From Leptotrichia sp. oral taxon 215 str. W9775 (GTDB lineage Bacteria > Fusobacteriota > Fusobacteriia > Fusobacteriales > Leptotrichiaceae), in assembly GCF_000469505.1 (NCBI RefSeq), contig NZ_KI272874.1, positions 62,001 to 126,000 on the forward strand: 64,000 bases of DNA, in the 5' to 3' direction. This document shows, piece by piece, positions 25,701 through 34,501 of the stretch. The position numbers and the translations under genes were made by a program. Position 1 is the stretch's first letter. Every line of letters starts with the position of its first letter. The notes beneath the pieces are model-generated. The model was not told the origin of the DNA and ran no database searches. It saw only the letters and a program-made list of their open reading frames with translations.

Positions 25701-26081
25701 ATGATAGAACTTTTTAAATACGGTATAATAGGGGCATTAACTACATTTTTGAATATCTTTATTTATTTTATTTTAAGAAGTATTTTGAATTTAAACTATA
25801 TTTTCTCAAGTATAATTGCATGGATTTTAGCTTTGATATTTTCTTTCTTTGCAAATAGAAGTTTTGTTTTTGAAAAAAAAGAAAAATTGAAAAATAAAGT
25901 ATTAAAAGAATTTCTATTTTTTGCTCTCACAAGATACATAACAGGACTTTTAGATATAGGAATTATGGTTATTGGTGTTGAAGTTTTTAAACAAGATGAT
26001 AAATTATTAAAAATAATTTCCAATGTAATAGGAATAATATTAAATTATATAACTTCAAAATTTTTGATTTTTAAAAAATAA
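25701..26081 (+). CDS. GtrA family membrane protein
   Basis: A 126-residue protein with four membrane helices and the family pattern FGxIGALTTFLNIFIY-like N-terminus, SSIIAWILALIFSFFANRSFVF (matched in parts) and GIILNYITSKFLIFKK at the C-terminus. GtrA proteins are thought to flip or position undecaprenyl-phosphate-glucose. Its neighbours, a GT2 enzyme downstream and a large membrane protein upstream, fit a Gtr system. Confidence 0.9.
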   Translation: MIELFKYGIIGALTTFLNIFIYFILRSILNLNYIFSSIIAWILALIFSFFANRSFVFEKKEKLKNKVLKEFLFFALTRYITGLLDIGIMVIGVEVFKQDDKLLKIISNVIGIILNYITSKFLIFKK

Positions 26082-26133
26082 GCTATAAAATGCTATATTT
26101 CTGGATCAAGTTCGTAAAAGGAGAATAAAAATA

Positions 26134-26838
26134 ATGAAAATGTCTATTGTTATACCATGTTATAATGAAGAAGAGAATATACCGATAATTCTTGATAAAT
26201 TTGATAATATTTTGACTAATGAAGATATAGAAATAATATTAGTTAATAATGGTTCAACTGATAATTCAGATGAAGTTTTAAAGAGATTACTTCCTAAATA
26301 TTTATTTGCAAGAACTGTACTAGTTCCGATAAATAAAGGATATGGTTATGGTATTTTTCAAGGGTTAAAAGAAGCAAAGGGAGATTTCTTAGGATGGATG
26401 CATGCAGATATGCAGACAGATCCTCAAGATGTTATAAGAGCTTATAAAATATTGGAAAAAAATAATTGGAATAAAAATATATATGTGAAAGGAAAAAGAA
26501 AAAAAAGGTCTTTTGTTGAAAATTTTTTTACAATAGGGATGTCGATTTTTGAAACAATTTATCTTAGAGAGTTTCTTTGGGATATAAATGGACAACCAAA
26601 TGTATTTTCAAGAAAATTTTATAATACATGGATAGAACCTCCAAAAGATTTTTCATTTGATTTATACGTATTATATATGGCAAAGAAGCAAAGATTAGAT
26701 TTTAAAAGAATAGATGTACTTTTTCCAAGTAGAATAAATGGAGTTTCAAGTTGGAATACAGGATTATTGTCTAAATGGAAATTAATAAAAAAAATAATAA
26801 AATTTAGTATAGAATTAAAGAAAAAAGGTATAAGATGA
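26134..26838 (+). CDS. GT2 glycosyltransferase, dolichol-phosphate-mannose-synthase-like
   Basis: GT-A fold: IVIPCYNEEENIP (4-16), NNGSTDNS, NKGYGYGIFQGLKEAKGDFLGWMHADMQTDP split over 65-100, and the DNGQPNVF-like acceptor loop. It resembles GtrB/DPM1 enzymes that load a sugar onto a polyprenyl phosphate, but at 234 residues it lacks the C-terminal membrane helices of GtrB. A DPM1-like soluble form is therefore more likely. Its stop overlaps the next start by 4 nt (ATGA). Confidence 0.87.
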   Translation: MKMSIVIPCYNEEENIPIILDKFDNILTNEDIEIILVNNGSTDNSDEVLKRLLPKYLFARTVLVPINKGYGYGIFQGLKEAKGDFLGWMHADMQTDPQDVIRAYKILEKNNWNKNIYVKGKRKKRSFVENFFTIGMSIFETIYLREFLWDINGQPNVFSRKFYNTWIEPPKDFSFDLYVLYMAKKQRLDFKRIDVLFPSRINGVSSWNTGLLSKWKLIKKIIKFSIELKKKGIR

Positions 26839-27692
26839 TGATATTGAAAAGGTTAAAAAAAATAATTTTAAATTACATATTTTTAATATTTATAGGTATA
26901 GCAACAATTTTTTTTATAAATAATGTTAGAAAATATGGTAAAAATTTTGAATATAATTTAAAATACTTGATATTATTTACTTTGTTATATATAGTATCAC
27001 ATATTTTTAGATTTATTAGATTTTTTATAATTTATATTGAAGAAAAAAAAAATTTAAAAGAACTAATAAATGTTTATCTTTCATATACATATGTAAATTA
27101 TTTTATACCTTTTAAATTAGGAGATTTATTTAAAATTTTGGAAATATCGTATATGCTTGATAATTTTGGTAAAGGTTTCATTGGAACCTGGATAGATAGA
27201 TTTTTTGATACTTTAATATTGACGTTTATTTTAATATTTGGAATAGGATTAAAACAAGTTGTAAGCTATAAATTACTTTTCTATTTGTCATCATTTTTGT
27301 TTTTTTCTGTTTTTTGTTACCTTTGTTTTAGATATACATACCTATATGCAAATAGAATAATTTTAACAAAAAGTGAAACCAGAAAAGGAATTTATATCTT
27401 AAAAGTTATTGAACAAATAAATGAATTATATAATTATGCAAAATATTTATTAAAAGGAAGAATTCCAATATTATTTTTTATAAGCATATTAGTTTGGATA
27501 TTTGAAATATCATCTTATGATTTATTTGCTAGAGCTTTTAATTTTGAATTTAATTTTTTAATGATTCCTGAGATATTGACCTTTAAATTATTTGATTCAG
27601 TAGAAATAATAAAAATATCCTATATTATATTTTTTATGGGGATTTTTTCTGTCATATTTAGAATAAAAATCAGATATTTTAGTAAAAAATAA
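26835..27692 (+). CDS. Flippase-like membrane protein (lysylphosphatidylglycerol synthase TM family)
   Basis: A 285-residue protein with about seven membrane segments, and the family's PFKLGDLFKILEIS and GTWIDRFFDTLIL elements (around 94-135). Related proteins (YbhN, AglD-type, the TM part of MprF) lie beside polyprenyl glycosyltransferases and are suspected lipid or glycolipid translocators. Translational overlap with the GT2 gene supports a joint role, for example moving a GT2-made lipid-linked sugar. Confidence 0.72.
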   Translation: MMILKRLKKIILNYIFLIFIGIATIFFINNVRKYGKNFEYNLKYLILFTLLYIVSHIFRFIRFFIIYIEEKKNLKELINVYLSYTYVNYFIPFKLGDLFKILEISYMLDNFGKGFIGTWIDRFFDTLILTFILIFGIGLKQVVSYKLLFYLSSFLFFSVFCYLCFRYTYLYANRIILTKSETRKGIYILKVIEQINELYNYAKYLLKGRIPILFFISILVWIFEISSYDLFARAFNFEFNFLMIPEILTFKLFDSVEIIKISYIIFFMGIFSVIFRIKIRYFSKK

Positions 27693-27707
27693 AAAAGGGG
27701 AGAAAAA

Positions 27708-29180
27708 ATGGAAAAAAAAATATGTTTTGTTTATGATGATATAGAAAAACCATCAAGAATAATTTCTGGAATTATAGGAAAAAAAAGATATAGTGAGATT
27801 ATTTACAAGAAAGTTAAATTTATAGAAAGATTGAAACAAACTCTAGAAAAATTTTATAATACTCAGATTAGGTTCGAATATTTAAAAAATAAGATAGAAA
27901 TTGAAAATTTAAGAGAAAATTTATTATTTGAAGATAAAGAAGGTTCAGAAAAAATATACATTCATTTTTTATCAAGTAATGTCATAGTAAATGAAGAAAA
28001 ATTTTTTATATTTTTAGAAAAATGCAAGTATATTAATCAAATAATGGTAGATAATAAATATAATTCCAGTATAATGGTATTTCCAAATATACAAAGTTAT
28101 TCTGAATATCTGACAAAAAGAACATTAGATAATAATAAAAATCAATTTTTTTTAGATAAAGAAGAAATTTTACCAAATAATTTTAAAATAAATTTATCAG
28201 AATTAAGAGATTTTTTACTCTTTTTTTCAGGAAGTTTTGAAGCAAGGTACTTTAATTCTTTATCAAGTGATAAATATACAATAACAAAAAGTTCTGTTGA
28301 TAAAATAAAAATGAAAAAAGAGCATGATTTTTATTATATGCTTCCACATCATATGCAAAAATGGATGGTAATGCCGTATGATTATAAAGAAAATAAAGAA
28401 AGAGCTTCATATACGATGGAAAGATTAAATATTCCTGATATTGCATTACAATGGATTCATAATTCATTTAACGAAGAGAGTTTTGAAAATTATCTAAATA
28501 AAATATTTGAATTTATAATAACAAGAGAGAGAAGAAATATATCAAAGGAAAAATTCAATAAAATTTTTAATGAGTTGTACTATAAAAAAGTTGAAGAACG
28601 AATACGAAAATTAAAAGAAATGGAAATTTATGGAGAAATAGATTTATTTATAAAATTTTCAACTGATTATAACTCGATAGATGAAATATTCGTAGAATAT
28701 AAAAAATATTATAATGAAATTTTTAATAAAAAATTTAAATATATTGAAGTTATTGGGCATGGAGATCCCTGTTTCTCAAATACCTTGTATGATAAATCAT
28801 CTGAGATGTTAAAATTAATAGATCCGAAAGGAGCATTAAGTGAAGATGAAATGTATACTAATGAATATTATGATTTAGCGAAATTATCTCATTCAATATT
28901 AGGAAATTATGATTTTATGAATAACGGTTTATTTACAATAGAATTGAATAATGATTTAAAAATGGACTTAAAAATTGAGAGTGCAAATTTAAAATCATTA
29001 CAGGATATGTTTATTAAAAAGGTAAAAGAGTATGGATACGATATGGAAGTAATAAGAGTATGTGAGATTTCTTTATTCTTATCGATGCTTCCATTACATA
29101 TTGATATACCAAGTAAAGTTTTTGCTTTTATATTAAATGCTATAAATATGATGAAGGAGTTGGATAAAGATGGAAAATAA
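27708..29180 (+). CDS. Aminoglycoside/choline-kinase-fold protein with long N-terminal extension
   Basis: The C-terminal half (about 210-480) carries the kinase-like catalytic loop HGDPCFSN (near 350) followed by KLIDPKG, the Brenner-type H-x-D-x4-N and metal-binding D of the APH/choline kinase fold. The N-terminal 200 residues (starting KICFVYDDIEKPSRII) are unrecognised. It is directly followed, with an 11-nt overlap, by a HAD phosphatase and then a nucleotidyltransferase. A small-molecule phosphorylation step in making an activated glycan building block is therefore likely. The substrate is unknown. Confidence 0.7.
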   Translation: MEKKICFVYDDIEKPSRIISGIIGKKRYSEIIYKKVKFIERLKQTLEKFYNTQIRFEYLKNKIEIENLRENLLFEDKEGSEKIYIHFLSSNVIVNEEKFFIFLEKCKYINQIMVDNKYNSSIMVFPNIQSYSEYLTKRTLDNNKNQFFLDKEEILPNNFKINLSELRDFLLFFSGSFEARYFNSLSSDKYTITKSSVDKIKMKKEHDFYYMLPHHMQKWMVMPYDYKENKERASYTMERLNIPDIALQWIHNSFNEESFENYLNKIFEFIITRERRNISKEKFNKIFNELYYKKVEERIRKLKEMEIYGEIDLFIKFSTDYNSIDEIFVEYKKYYNEIFNKKFKYIEVIGHGDPCFSNTLYDKSSEMLKLIDPKGALSEDEMYTNEYYDLAKLSHSILGNYDFMNNGLFTIELNNDLKMDLKIESANLKSLQDMFIKKVKEYGYDMEVIRVCEISLFLSMLPLHIDIPSKVFAFILNAINMMKELDKDGK

Positions 29181-29568
29181 AGGCACTTTAGTCGTAGATT
29201 TAGATGGAACAATTTGTCCTATAAAAAAATCAAATGAAAGATATGAAGATTTGAAACCTTATGATAATATTGTAAAAAAATTGAAAGAATACAAAAAAGA
29301 AGGATTTAGAATATTAATATTTACGGCAAGACAAATGAGAACTCATGGAGGAAATTTAGGATTAATTAATGTCCATACATCAAGAATGACAATGAATTGG
29401 TTAGATAAATGGGATATTCCTTATGATGAAATAATTTTTGGAAAACCATGGCCAGGAAAAGGTGGTTTTTACATTGATGATAGAGCAATAAGACCTGATG
29501 AATTTTTGAAATATAATGAAGAAGAGCTGAATAAAATGTTAGATAGTGCAAGAGAGAGGATAGATTAA
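29170..29568 (+). CDS. HAD-superfamily phosphatase of capsule-type loci
   Basis: A 132-residue HAD protein. Motif I is DLDGTIC (residues 10-16), motif II is FTAR (near 54), and the metal-binding acidic end is FYIDDRAIRPDEF (near 107). The length and the GKPWPGKGGFYIDDRAI segment match small phosphatases found in capsule clusters. Its start lies inside the end of the kinase gene, which implies coupling. It may remove a phosphate from the kinase or nucleotidyltransferase intermediate. Confidence 0.85.
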   Translation: MENKGTLVVDLDGTICPIKKSNERYEDLKPYDNIVKKLKEYKKEGFRILIFTARQMRTHGGNLGLINVHTSRMTMNWLDKWDIPYDEIIFGKPWPGKGGFYIDDRAIRPDEFLKYNEEELNKMLDSARERID

Positions 29569-29598
29569 AAAATAAAATATATTGTCAGGAGTTTATTT

Positions 29599-30333
29599 AT
29601 GGGAAATATAAATTTAATAATGCCTATGGCAGGTGGAGGGACAAGATTTAAAAAAGAGGGGATTGATATTCCTAAACCCTTAATTGAATTAAATGGGAAA
29701 CCTTTCTTTTTTTGGGCAACTCAGTCAATTATAAAGTTTGTTAAAATTGATGAGCTTATTTTTGTTGTACTAAAAGAGCATGTTGAGAAATATAAGATAG
29801 ATAGGGAAATTTTAAAATATTACCCTAATGCTAAGTTGAAAATTATTGATCAAGTTTTAAATGGAGCAGTGTTAACATGTCTTGAAGGAATAGAATTAAT
29901 TGATAATGAAAATCCAGTTTTATTTAATGACTGTGATCATAGTTTTTTGTGTAAAACTTTTTATGATTTTATTTTAAAAAGCAAGAATGATATTGATGGA
30001 GCAATTTTAACATTTACTTCTAATGATCCAAGATTTAGCTATATCGAAATAAATGATTTAGGAAACGTTATTAGAACCATAGAAAAAAAAGTTATAAGTA
30101 ATAAAGCGATTTGTGGAGCATATTATTTTAAAAATAAAAATATATTTAAAAAATCTGCACAGAAATATTTAGATGATTGTAATTATAATGAATATTTTAT
30201 TAGTGGAGTATATAATATTATGATTAAAGAGAATATGAAAATAAAATATTTTTTAACAGATTTACATATATCTTTTGGAACACCTGAAGAATACAAAGAA
30301 GTACAAAATTATAATTTTAAAGAATTGTTATAA
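29599..30333 (+). CDS. NTP-transferase (GT-A-fold sugar/polyol nucleotidyltransferase)
   Basis: A 244-residue nucleotidyltransferase: MPMAGGGTRFKKEGIDIPKP (8-27), followed by VLFNDCDHSF (near 112), the metal-binding acidic site, and IEKKVISNKAICGAYYF. The GGGTRF form differs from RfbA/GalU and is seen in capsule-linked enzymes of varied specificity. With the preceding kinase and HAD it makes a compact activation module. The activated compound cannot be read from the sequence. Confidence 0.82.
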   Translation: MGNINLIMPMAGGGTRFKKEGIDIPKPLIELNGKPFFFWATQSIIKFVKIDELIFVVLKEHVEKYKIDREILKYYPNAKLKIIDQVLNGAVLTCLEGIELIDNENPVLFNDCDHSFLCKTFYDFILKSKNDIDGAILTFTSNDPRFSYIEINDLGNVIRTIEKKVISNKAICGAYYFKNKNIFKKSAQKYLDDCNYNEYFISGVYNIMIKENMKIKYFLTDLHISFGTPEEYKEVQNYNFKELL

Positions 30334-30378
30334 ATAAAGGATATAAATGGTATAATAAATTTATTAGAATGTATTGTA

Positions 30379-30395
30379 TTTCAGATTATCTGAAA
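30379..30395. repeat. 17-nt perfect palindrome in the gap before the glycosyltransferase block
   Basis: TTTCAGAT at 30379-30386 mirrors ATCTGAAA at 30388-30395 around one T. It lies about 30 nt after a TATAAT (30350-30355) that lacks a good -35. The 152-nt gap 30334-30485 is the second largest in the locus. A regulator site is plausible but unproven. Confidence 0.6.
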
Positions 30396-30485
30396 GAAAA
30401 GTGCTTATACTATTAAATTTAGATAAGACAGTTTTGATAGAAAGGATAGAAATAATTTTAAATAATAAGAAACGAGAATAAAAAC

Positions 30486-31589
30486 ATGAATAAAAAAACA
30501 ATAATAATATCCGCTATCAATTTCAGTGAAGGCGGACCTTTAACAATATACAAGGAATGTTTAAAATGCCTTGAGGAAAATTTTCTGAAAGAGTACAAAG
30601 TAGTAGCTTTAGTTCATGATAAAAGCTTATTTTCAGAATATGAAGGAAAAATAGAATTTATGGAATTTAAGGATTCTAAAAAAAGTTACTTAAAAAGATT
30701 ATATTATGAATATATTTATTTTAAGAAACTGTCAGAAAAATTGAAACCTTATTTATGGCTTTCATTACATGATATGACACCAAATGTAGCAGCAGATAAA
30801 AGAGTTGTATATTGTCATAATCCAATGATGTTTTATAAAATGACAAAAGAAGAAAGAAAAAAATCATTTAAATTATTTCTTTTTTCAAAATTTTATAAAT
30901 ATATCTATAAAATGAATATAAAGAAAAATAACTATGTTATTGTTCAGCAGGATTGGATAAGAAAAGAATTCAAAAAAGCTTTTGGGATAGAAAATATCAT
31001 TGTTGCACATCCGGAAGTTAATCTGGAAGCTTTGAAAATAGATAAAAATATTGAAATTGAGAAAAATAGCTTTGTTTATCCCAGCTTTCCAAGAGTTTTT
31101 AAAAATTTTGAGGTAATTTGCAAGGCAGCTGAAATTCTGGAGAATAAAAATATTAAGAATTTCAAGGTTTATCTGACAATAGATGGCAGTGAAAATGTTT
31201 ATTCAAAAGAAATAGTCGAAAAATATAATGAACTGGAATGTGTTAAATTTGTTGGGCTACAGTCAAGGGAAAATTTAATGAGATACTACAATAAGACAGA
31301 AGCAGTCATATTTCCTTCTAAAATTGAAACATGGGGATTACCAATTACAGAGGCAAAAGAGTTTAAGAAAAAACTGATTTTAGCAGATTTACCTTATGCA
31401 CACGAAACATTGGGAAACTATGAAGAAGTATTTTTCTTTAATCCTGATTCAGCTGAAGAACTGGCTTCAAAAATGGAATCAGTTATCGCAGAAAAAGATA
31501 CTAGTTTTGATGGAAATATATGTAAGGAGATAGAACAGCCTTATTGTAATAGTTGGAAAGAACTTTTTGAGATAATTTTAAAAAAATAA
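30486..31589 (+). CDS. GT4 family glycosyltransferase
   Basis: A 367-residue GT-B-fold enzyme. SEGGPLTIY near the N-terminus (residues 14-22) forms the glycine-rich acceptor loop. YPSFPRVFKNFE, KFVGLQSRENLMRYYNKTEAVIFPSK (in parts) and ETWGLPITEAKEF supply the donor-binding E-x7-E region (around 280-292). It is the first of three consecutive GT4 genes. Codon choice is slightly less A/T-extreme than in the preceding block. Linkage and donor are unknown. Confidence 0.85.
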   Translation: MNKKTIIISAINFSEGGPLTIYKECLKCLEENFLKEYKVVALVHDKSLFSEYEGKIEFMEFKDSKKSYLKRLYYEYIYFKKLSEKLKPYLWLSLHDMTPNVAADKRVVYCHNPMMFYKMTKEERKKSFKLFLFSKFYKYIYKMNIKKNNYVIVQQDWIRKEFKKAFGIENIIVAHPEVNLEALKIDKNIEIEKNSFVYPSFPRVFKNFEVICKAAEILENKNIKNFKVYLTIDGSENVYSKEIVEKYNELECVKFVGLQSRENLMRYYNKTEAVIFPSKIETWGLPITEAKEFKKKLILADLPYAHETLGNYEEVFFFNPDSAEELASKMESVIAEKDTSFDGNICKEIEQPYCNSWKELFEIILKK

Positions 31590-31602
31590 TATGGAGAGAA
31601 AT

Positions 31603-32652
31603 ATGAAAAAATGTATGATATATTTTGGGTTCAATAATCCTCTGAAATTTAAAAGAGGGGTAGAAAATGTAATTTTATTTCAGGCTCAATCCTTAGGAAA
31701 AAATATAGAGAAATATTATATTTTTTTTGATGATGAAAACGTTGAATTTAACTGGAATGGAATAAACTGTATTGGAATAAAAAAGAATAAATTCAGATTT
31801 ATCAGTTTAAATAAATTAATAAGTAAAAAGTTTAAAAAGAACAACTATATCATACATTCTCATAATTATCTTATGAGTTTTTTTCTTTTAAAAAAAACAG
31901 ACATTTTTACAGTTCATGATGGACTTTACTATCAATCTGGTGCAGTAAATCATAAACTACAAAATTTATTTAAGTATATTGAAAAGAAAGTTTATAAAAA
32001 ATCAGGATTAGTACATTTTATTTCAAAATTTACAAAAGAAAAATCTTTATATAGGGGAGATAATTTTAAAATCATATATAATACAACTCCTTTTGAAAAA
32101 ATTGATTTAAAATATTCATCCAAAGTTAACTGGGAAACAGATAAAATTAAGATTTTTACAGTTCGGAGCATTGAAGAAAGAGCAAATATTGATTTACTAA
32201 TAGAATTAGCAAAAAGAAAAAGAAATTATGATATTAAAGTAGCTGGAAAAGGACCTTTATTAGAAAAATATAGGGAGAAGATAAGAAAAAATCAGTTGAA
32301 AAATATTGAATTATTGGGGTATATCCCAGATGAAGAAGTTAGAAAATTCTATGAAACGGCTGATTTGGTAACTGTTCTGGCAAAATATGGCGAAGGATTT
32401 GGATTACCAATAATAGAAGGATATCTTTATAATAAGCCGGTTTTTGCTTCAGATATTTGTGCTATACCGGAAATTATAATAAATAAAGATTTTTTAGTAA
32501 AAAATAATGCTGAAGATTTAGAAAGCAAAATAGAAAAGTATTATGAAGAACTTCCGGTTTATAATTTTAAAAAGTACTATGAAGAAAATTTTTCTTATGA
32601 TAAAATATTAGAAAAATATAGACAGATGTATGACAAGTTTTTTAAAATTTAA
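31603..32652 (+). CDS. GT4 family glycosyltransferase
   Basis: About 349 residues. The start was set at 31603 (MKKCMIYFG), since GGAGAG lies just upstream; the ATG at 31591 would follow the previous stop too closely to have a ribosome site. Visible features are FKRGVENVI (acceptor loop), VHDGLYYQSG, TVRSIEERANID, KVAGKGPLLEKY and YGEGFGLPIIEGYLY (E-x7-E). It belongs to the same block as the neighbours on both sides. Donor and acceptor are unknown. Confidence 0.85.
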   Translation: MKKCMIYFGFNNPLKFKRGVENVILFQAQSLGKNIEKYYIFFDDENVEFNWNGINCIGIKKNKFRFISLNKLISKKFKKNNYIIHSHNYLMSFFLLKKTDIFTVHDGLYYQSGAVNHKLQNLFKYIEKKVYKKSGLVHFISKFTKEKSLYRGDNFKIIYNTTPFEKIDLKYSSKVNWETDKIKIFTVRSIEERANIDLLIELAKRKRNYDIKVAGKGPLLEKYREKIRKNQLKNIELLGYIPDEEVRKFYETADLVTVLAKYGEGFGLPIIEGYLYNKPVFASDICAIPEIIINKDFLVKNNAEDLESKIEKYYEELPVYNFKKYYEENFSYDKILEKYRQMYDKFFKI

Positions 32653-32672
32653 AAAGAAAGTTGGGAAATAGA

Positions 32673-33788
32673 ATGAAGAAAATATCATTAGAACTACAAT
32701 GGGCAGTTGGGAAAAAAACAGGAGTAGGATGGTATATATATAATATAGTTAAGGAATTAAGTAAATCAGATAAAAATGATTATATAGCTGAATTTATTAA
32801 TTTTATGGGAAGGCACGATGTAAAGAGTCAGATAGACTATGATATAAAAATAAAGCAGAATAAACTGCTTACTTATACAATGTATAATTTTTTAACAAAA
32901 AAAATGAATATAAGCCATAATCTTATTTTAGGGACAAAATCAGATATCTATCATTTTTTTAATTTTACAATTCCTAAAAATATAAAAGGAAAAGTAATAG
33001 TTACTATTTATGACACTGTATTTTTTTCAGCTCCTGAAACTATGGGGGATATGAAAGCTATTAGTGAATATAAATATGCTGCTGAGAGATCAGATTTAAT
33101 TTTAACTATTTCAGAAAGTGCAAAATCAGATATTATTAAACATTTTAATGTAGATGAGAAAAAAATAGAAATTGTAACACCAGGAATTGATTTAGAGAAG
33201 TATTTACATAATTATACAGATATGGAACTTGAAAATGTTAGAAAAAAATATAAATTACCAGAAAATTATATTTTATATTTAGGAACAATAGAACCTCGAA
33301 AAAATATAGAAAGAACAATAAAAGCTTTCATAAAATATAAAAAAGAAGTTAAGGATGATTTGAAGTTTGTAATTGTAGGTGGAAAAGGATGGAAATATGA
33401 TAATATTATGAAATTAATAGAATCAATGGGAACAGATATTATACTTACAGGTTATATTGATGAAGAAGATAAAATTCCTATTTACAAACTTGCACAGATT
33501 TTTGCATTTCCATCATTGTACGAAGGCTTTGGAATGCCAGTTCTAGAGGCTATGGCTGCAGGAGTCCCTGTAATTACTTCCAATGTATCATCTTTACCTG
33601 AAGTTGCAGGAGATGCCGCAATTTTAGTTAATCCTTTAAATGAAGATGAAATTTTTGAAGCGTATAAAAAGATTTTATCAGATAAAAAATTACAGTTGGA
33701 AATGATTGAAAAAGGGTTAGAACAAGCAAAAAAATTTGAATGGAAAGAATCAGCAAAAGTACTTGAACAAATTTATGAAAAAATGTAA
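32673..33788 (+). CDS. GT4 family glycosyltransferase (mannosyl/rhamnosyltransferase-like)
   Basis: About 371 residues. The ATG at 32673 was chosen over the in-frame TTG at 32661. Motifs: KTGVGWYIYN (acceptor loop), TIYDTVFFSAPE, LTISESAKSDI, YLGTIEPRKNIERTI, FPSLYEGFGMPVLEAMAAGVP (split around the E-x7-E) and NVSSLPEVAGDAA. This is the best-conserved GT4 of the block and resembles WbdB/WfcD-like mannosyltransferases. Use of GDP-mannose or GDP-rhamnose made upstream is a reasonable inference only. Confidence 0.88.
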   Translation: MKKISLELQWAVGKKTGVGWYIYNIVKELSKSDKNDYIAEFINFMGRHDVKSQIDYDIKIKQNKLLTYTMYNFLTKKMNISHNLILGTKSDIYHFFNFTIPKNIKGKVIVTIYDTVFFSAPETMGDMKAISEYKYAAERSDLILTISESAKSDIIKHFNVDEKKIEIVTPGIDLEKYLHNYTDMELENVRKKYKLPENYILYLGTIEPRKNIERTIKAFIKYKKEVKDDLKFVIVGGKGWKYDNIMKLIESMGTDIILTGYIDEEDKIPIYKLAQIFAFPSLYEGFGMPVLEAMAAGVPVITSNVSSLPEVAGDAAILVNPLNEDEIFEAYKKILSDKKLQLEMIEKGLEQAKKFEWKESAKVLEQIYEKM

Positions 33789-33814
33789 TAAAAATCATTA
33801 TGGAAGGGTAGAAC

Positions 33815-34420
33815 ATGGAAAAGTCATTTTATGAATTGTGGAAATTGGGAATTAACTTAATTAAAACAAAAATATTTTTTCCAAAAGCCAGATTAATTCG
33901 TTTTCCGTTTGATATAAGAGGGAAAAAATATATAAAATATGGAAAAGATTTTACTACTGGTGTTGGATGTAGGATAGAGGCTTATAATTTTAATAATGAA
34001 AATTCAGGAATAAAAGCTCCTCAATTAATTATTGGAAATAACGTTCAAATAAATGACTATGTCCATTTATCTTGTGCAGAGTCACTTATTATAGAAGACA
34101 ATGTATTAATTGCCAGTAAGGTTTATATTTCTGATTTAAATCATGGAAATTATTCTTCTTTAAAAAGCTTAGAGCATTCATGTCCCAATGAAATAGTAAA
34201 GGATAGAAAAATTTTTACAAAACCTGTAAGAATTTCTGAAAATGTCTGGTTAGGAGAAAATGTTACAGTTTTAGCAGGTACAACTATTGGAAAAAATTCT
34301 ATAATTGGAGCGAATGCTCTAGTTTCAAAAGATGTACCAGAAAATTGTATTGCTGTTGGAAATCCTATAAAAATAATAAAAAAATATAATTTTGAAACAA
34401 AAGAATGGGAAAAAATATAA
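33815..34420 (+). CDS. Left-handed β-helix acyltransferase (WbbJ/maltose-acetyltransferase-like)
   Basis: A 201-residue protein with hexapeptide repeats (IIEDNVLIASKVYISD; ISENVWLGENVTVLAGTTIG; NSIIGANALVSKDVPENC) and the family's H in the NHGNY loop (near 110). The end is typical (VGNPIKIIKKY). It probably O-acetylates a sugar in the cytoplasm before export, which is distinct from the periplasmic MBOAT pathway encoded upstream. Confidence 0.9.
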   Translation: MEKSFYELWKLGINLIKTKIFFPKARLIRFPFDIRGKKYIKYGKDFTTGVGCRIEAYNFNNENSGIKAPQLIIGNNVQINDYVHLSCAESLIIEDNVLIASKVYISDLNHGNYSSLKSLEHSCPNEIVKDRKIFTKPVRISENVWLGENVTVLAGTTIGKNSIIGANALVSKDVPENCIAVGNPIKIIKKYNFETKEWEKI

Positions 34421-34501
34421 AATTTTTAAAATATTTAAGTTGTTAAAATTAGTTTAAAAGATTACAATTTTACTAAGTAAAAACAGGGAGGAGGCTTCTG
34501 T

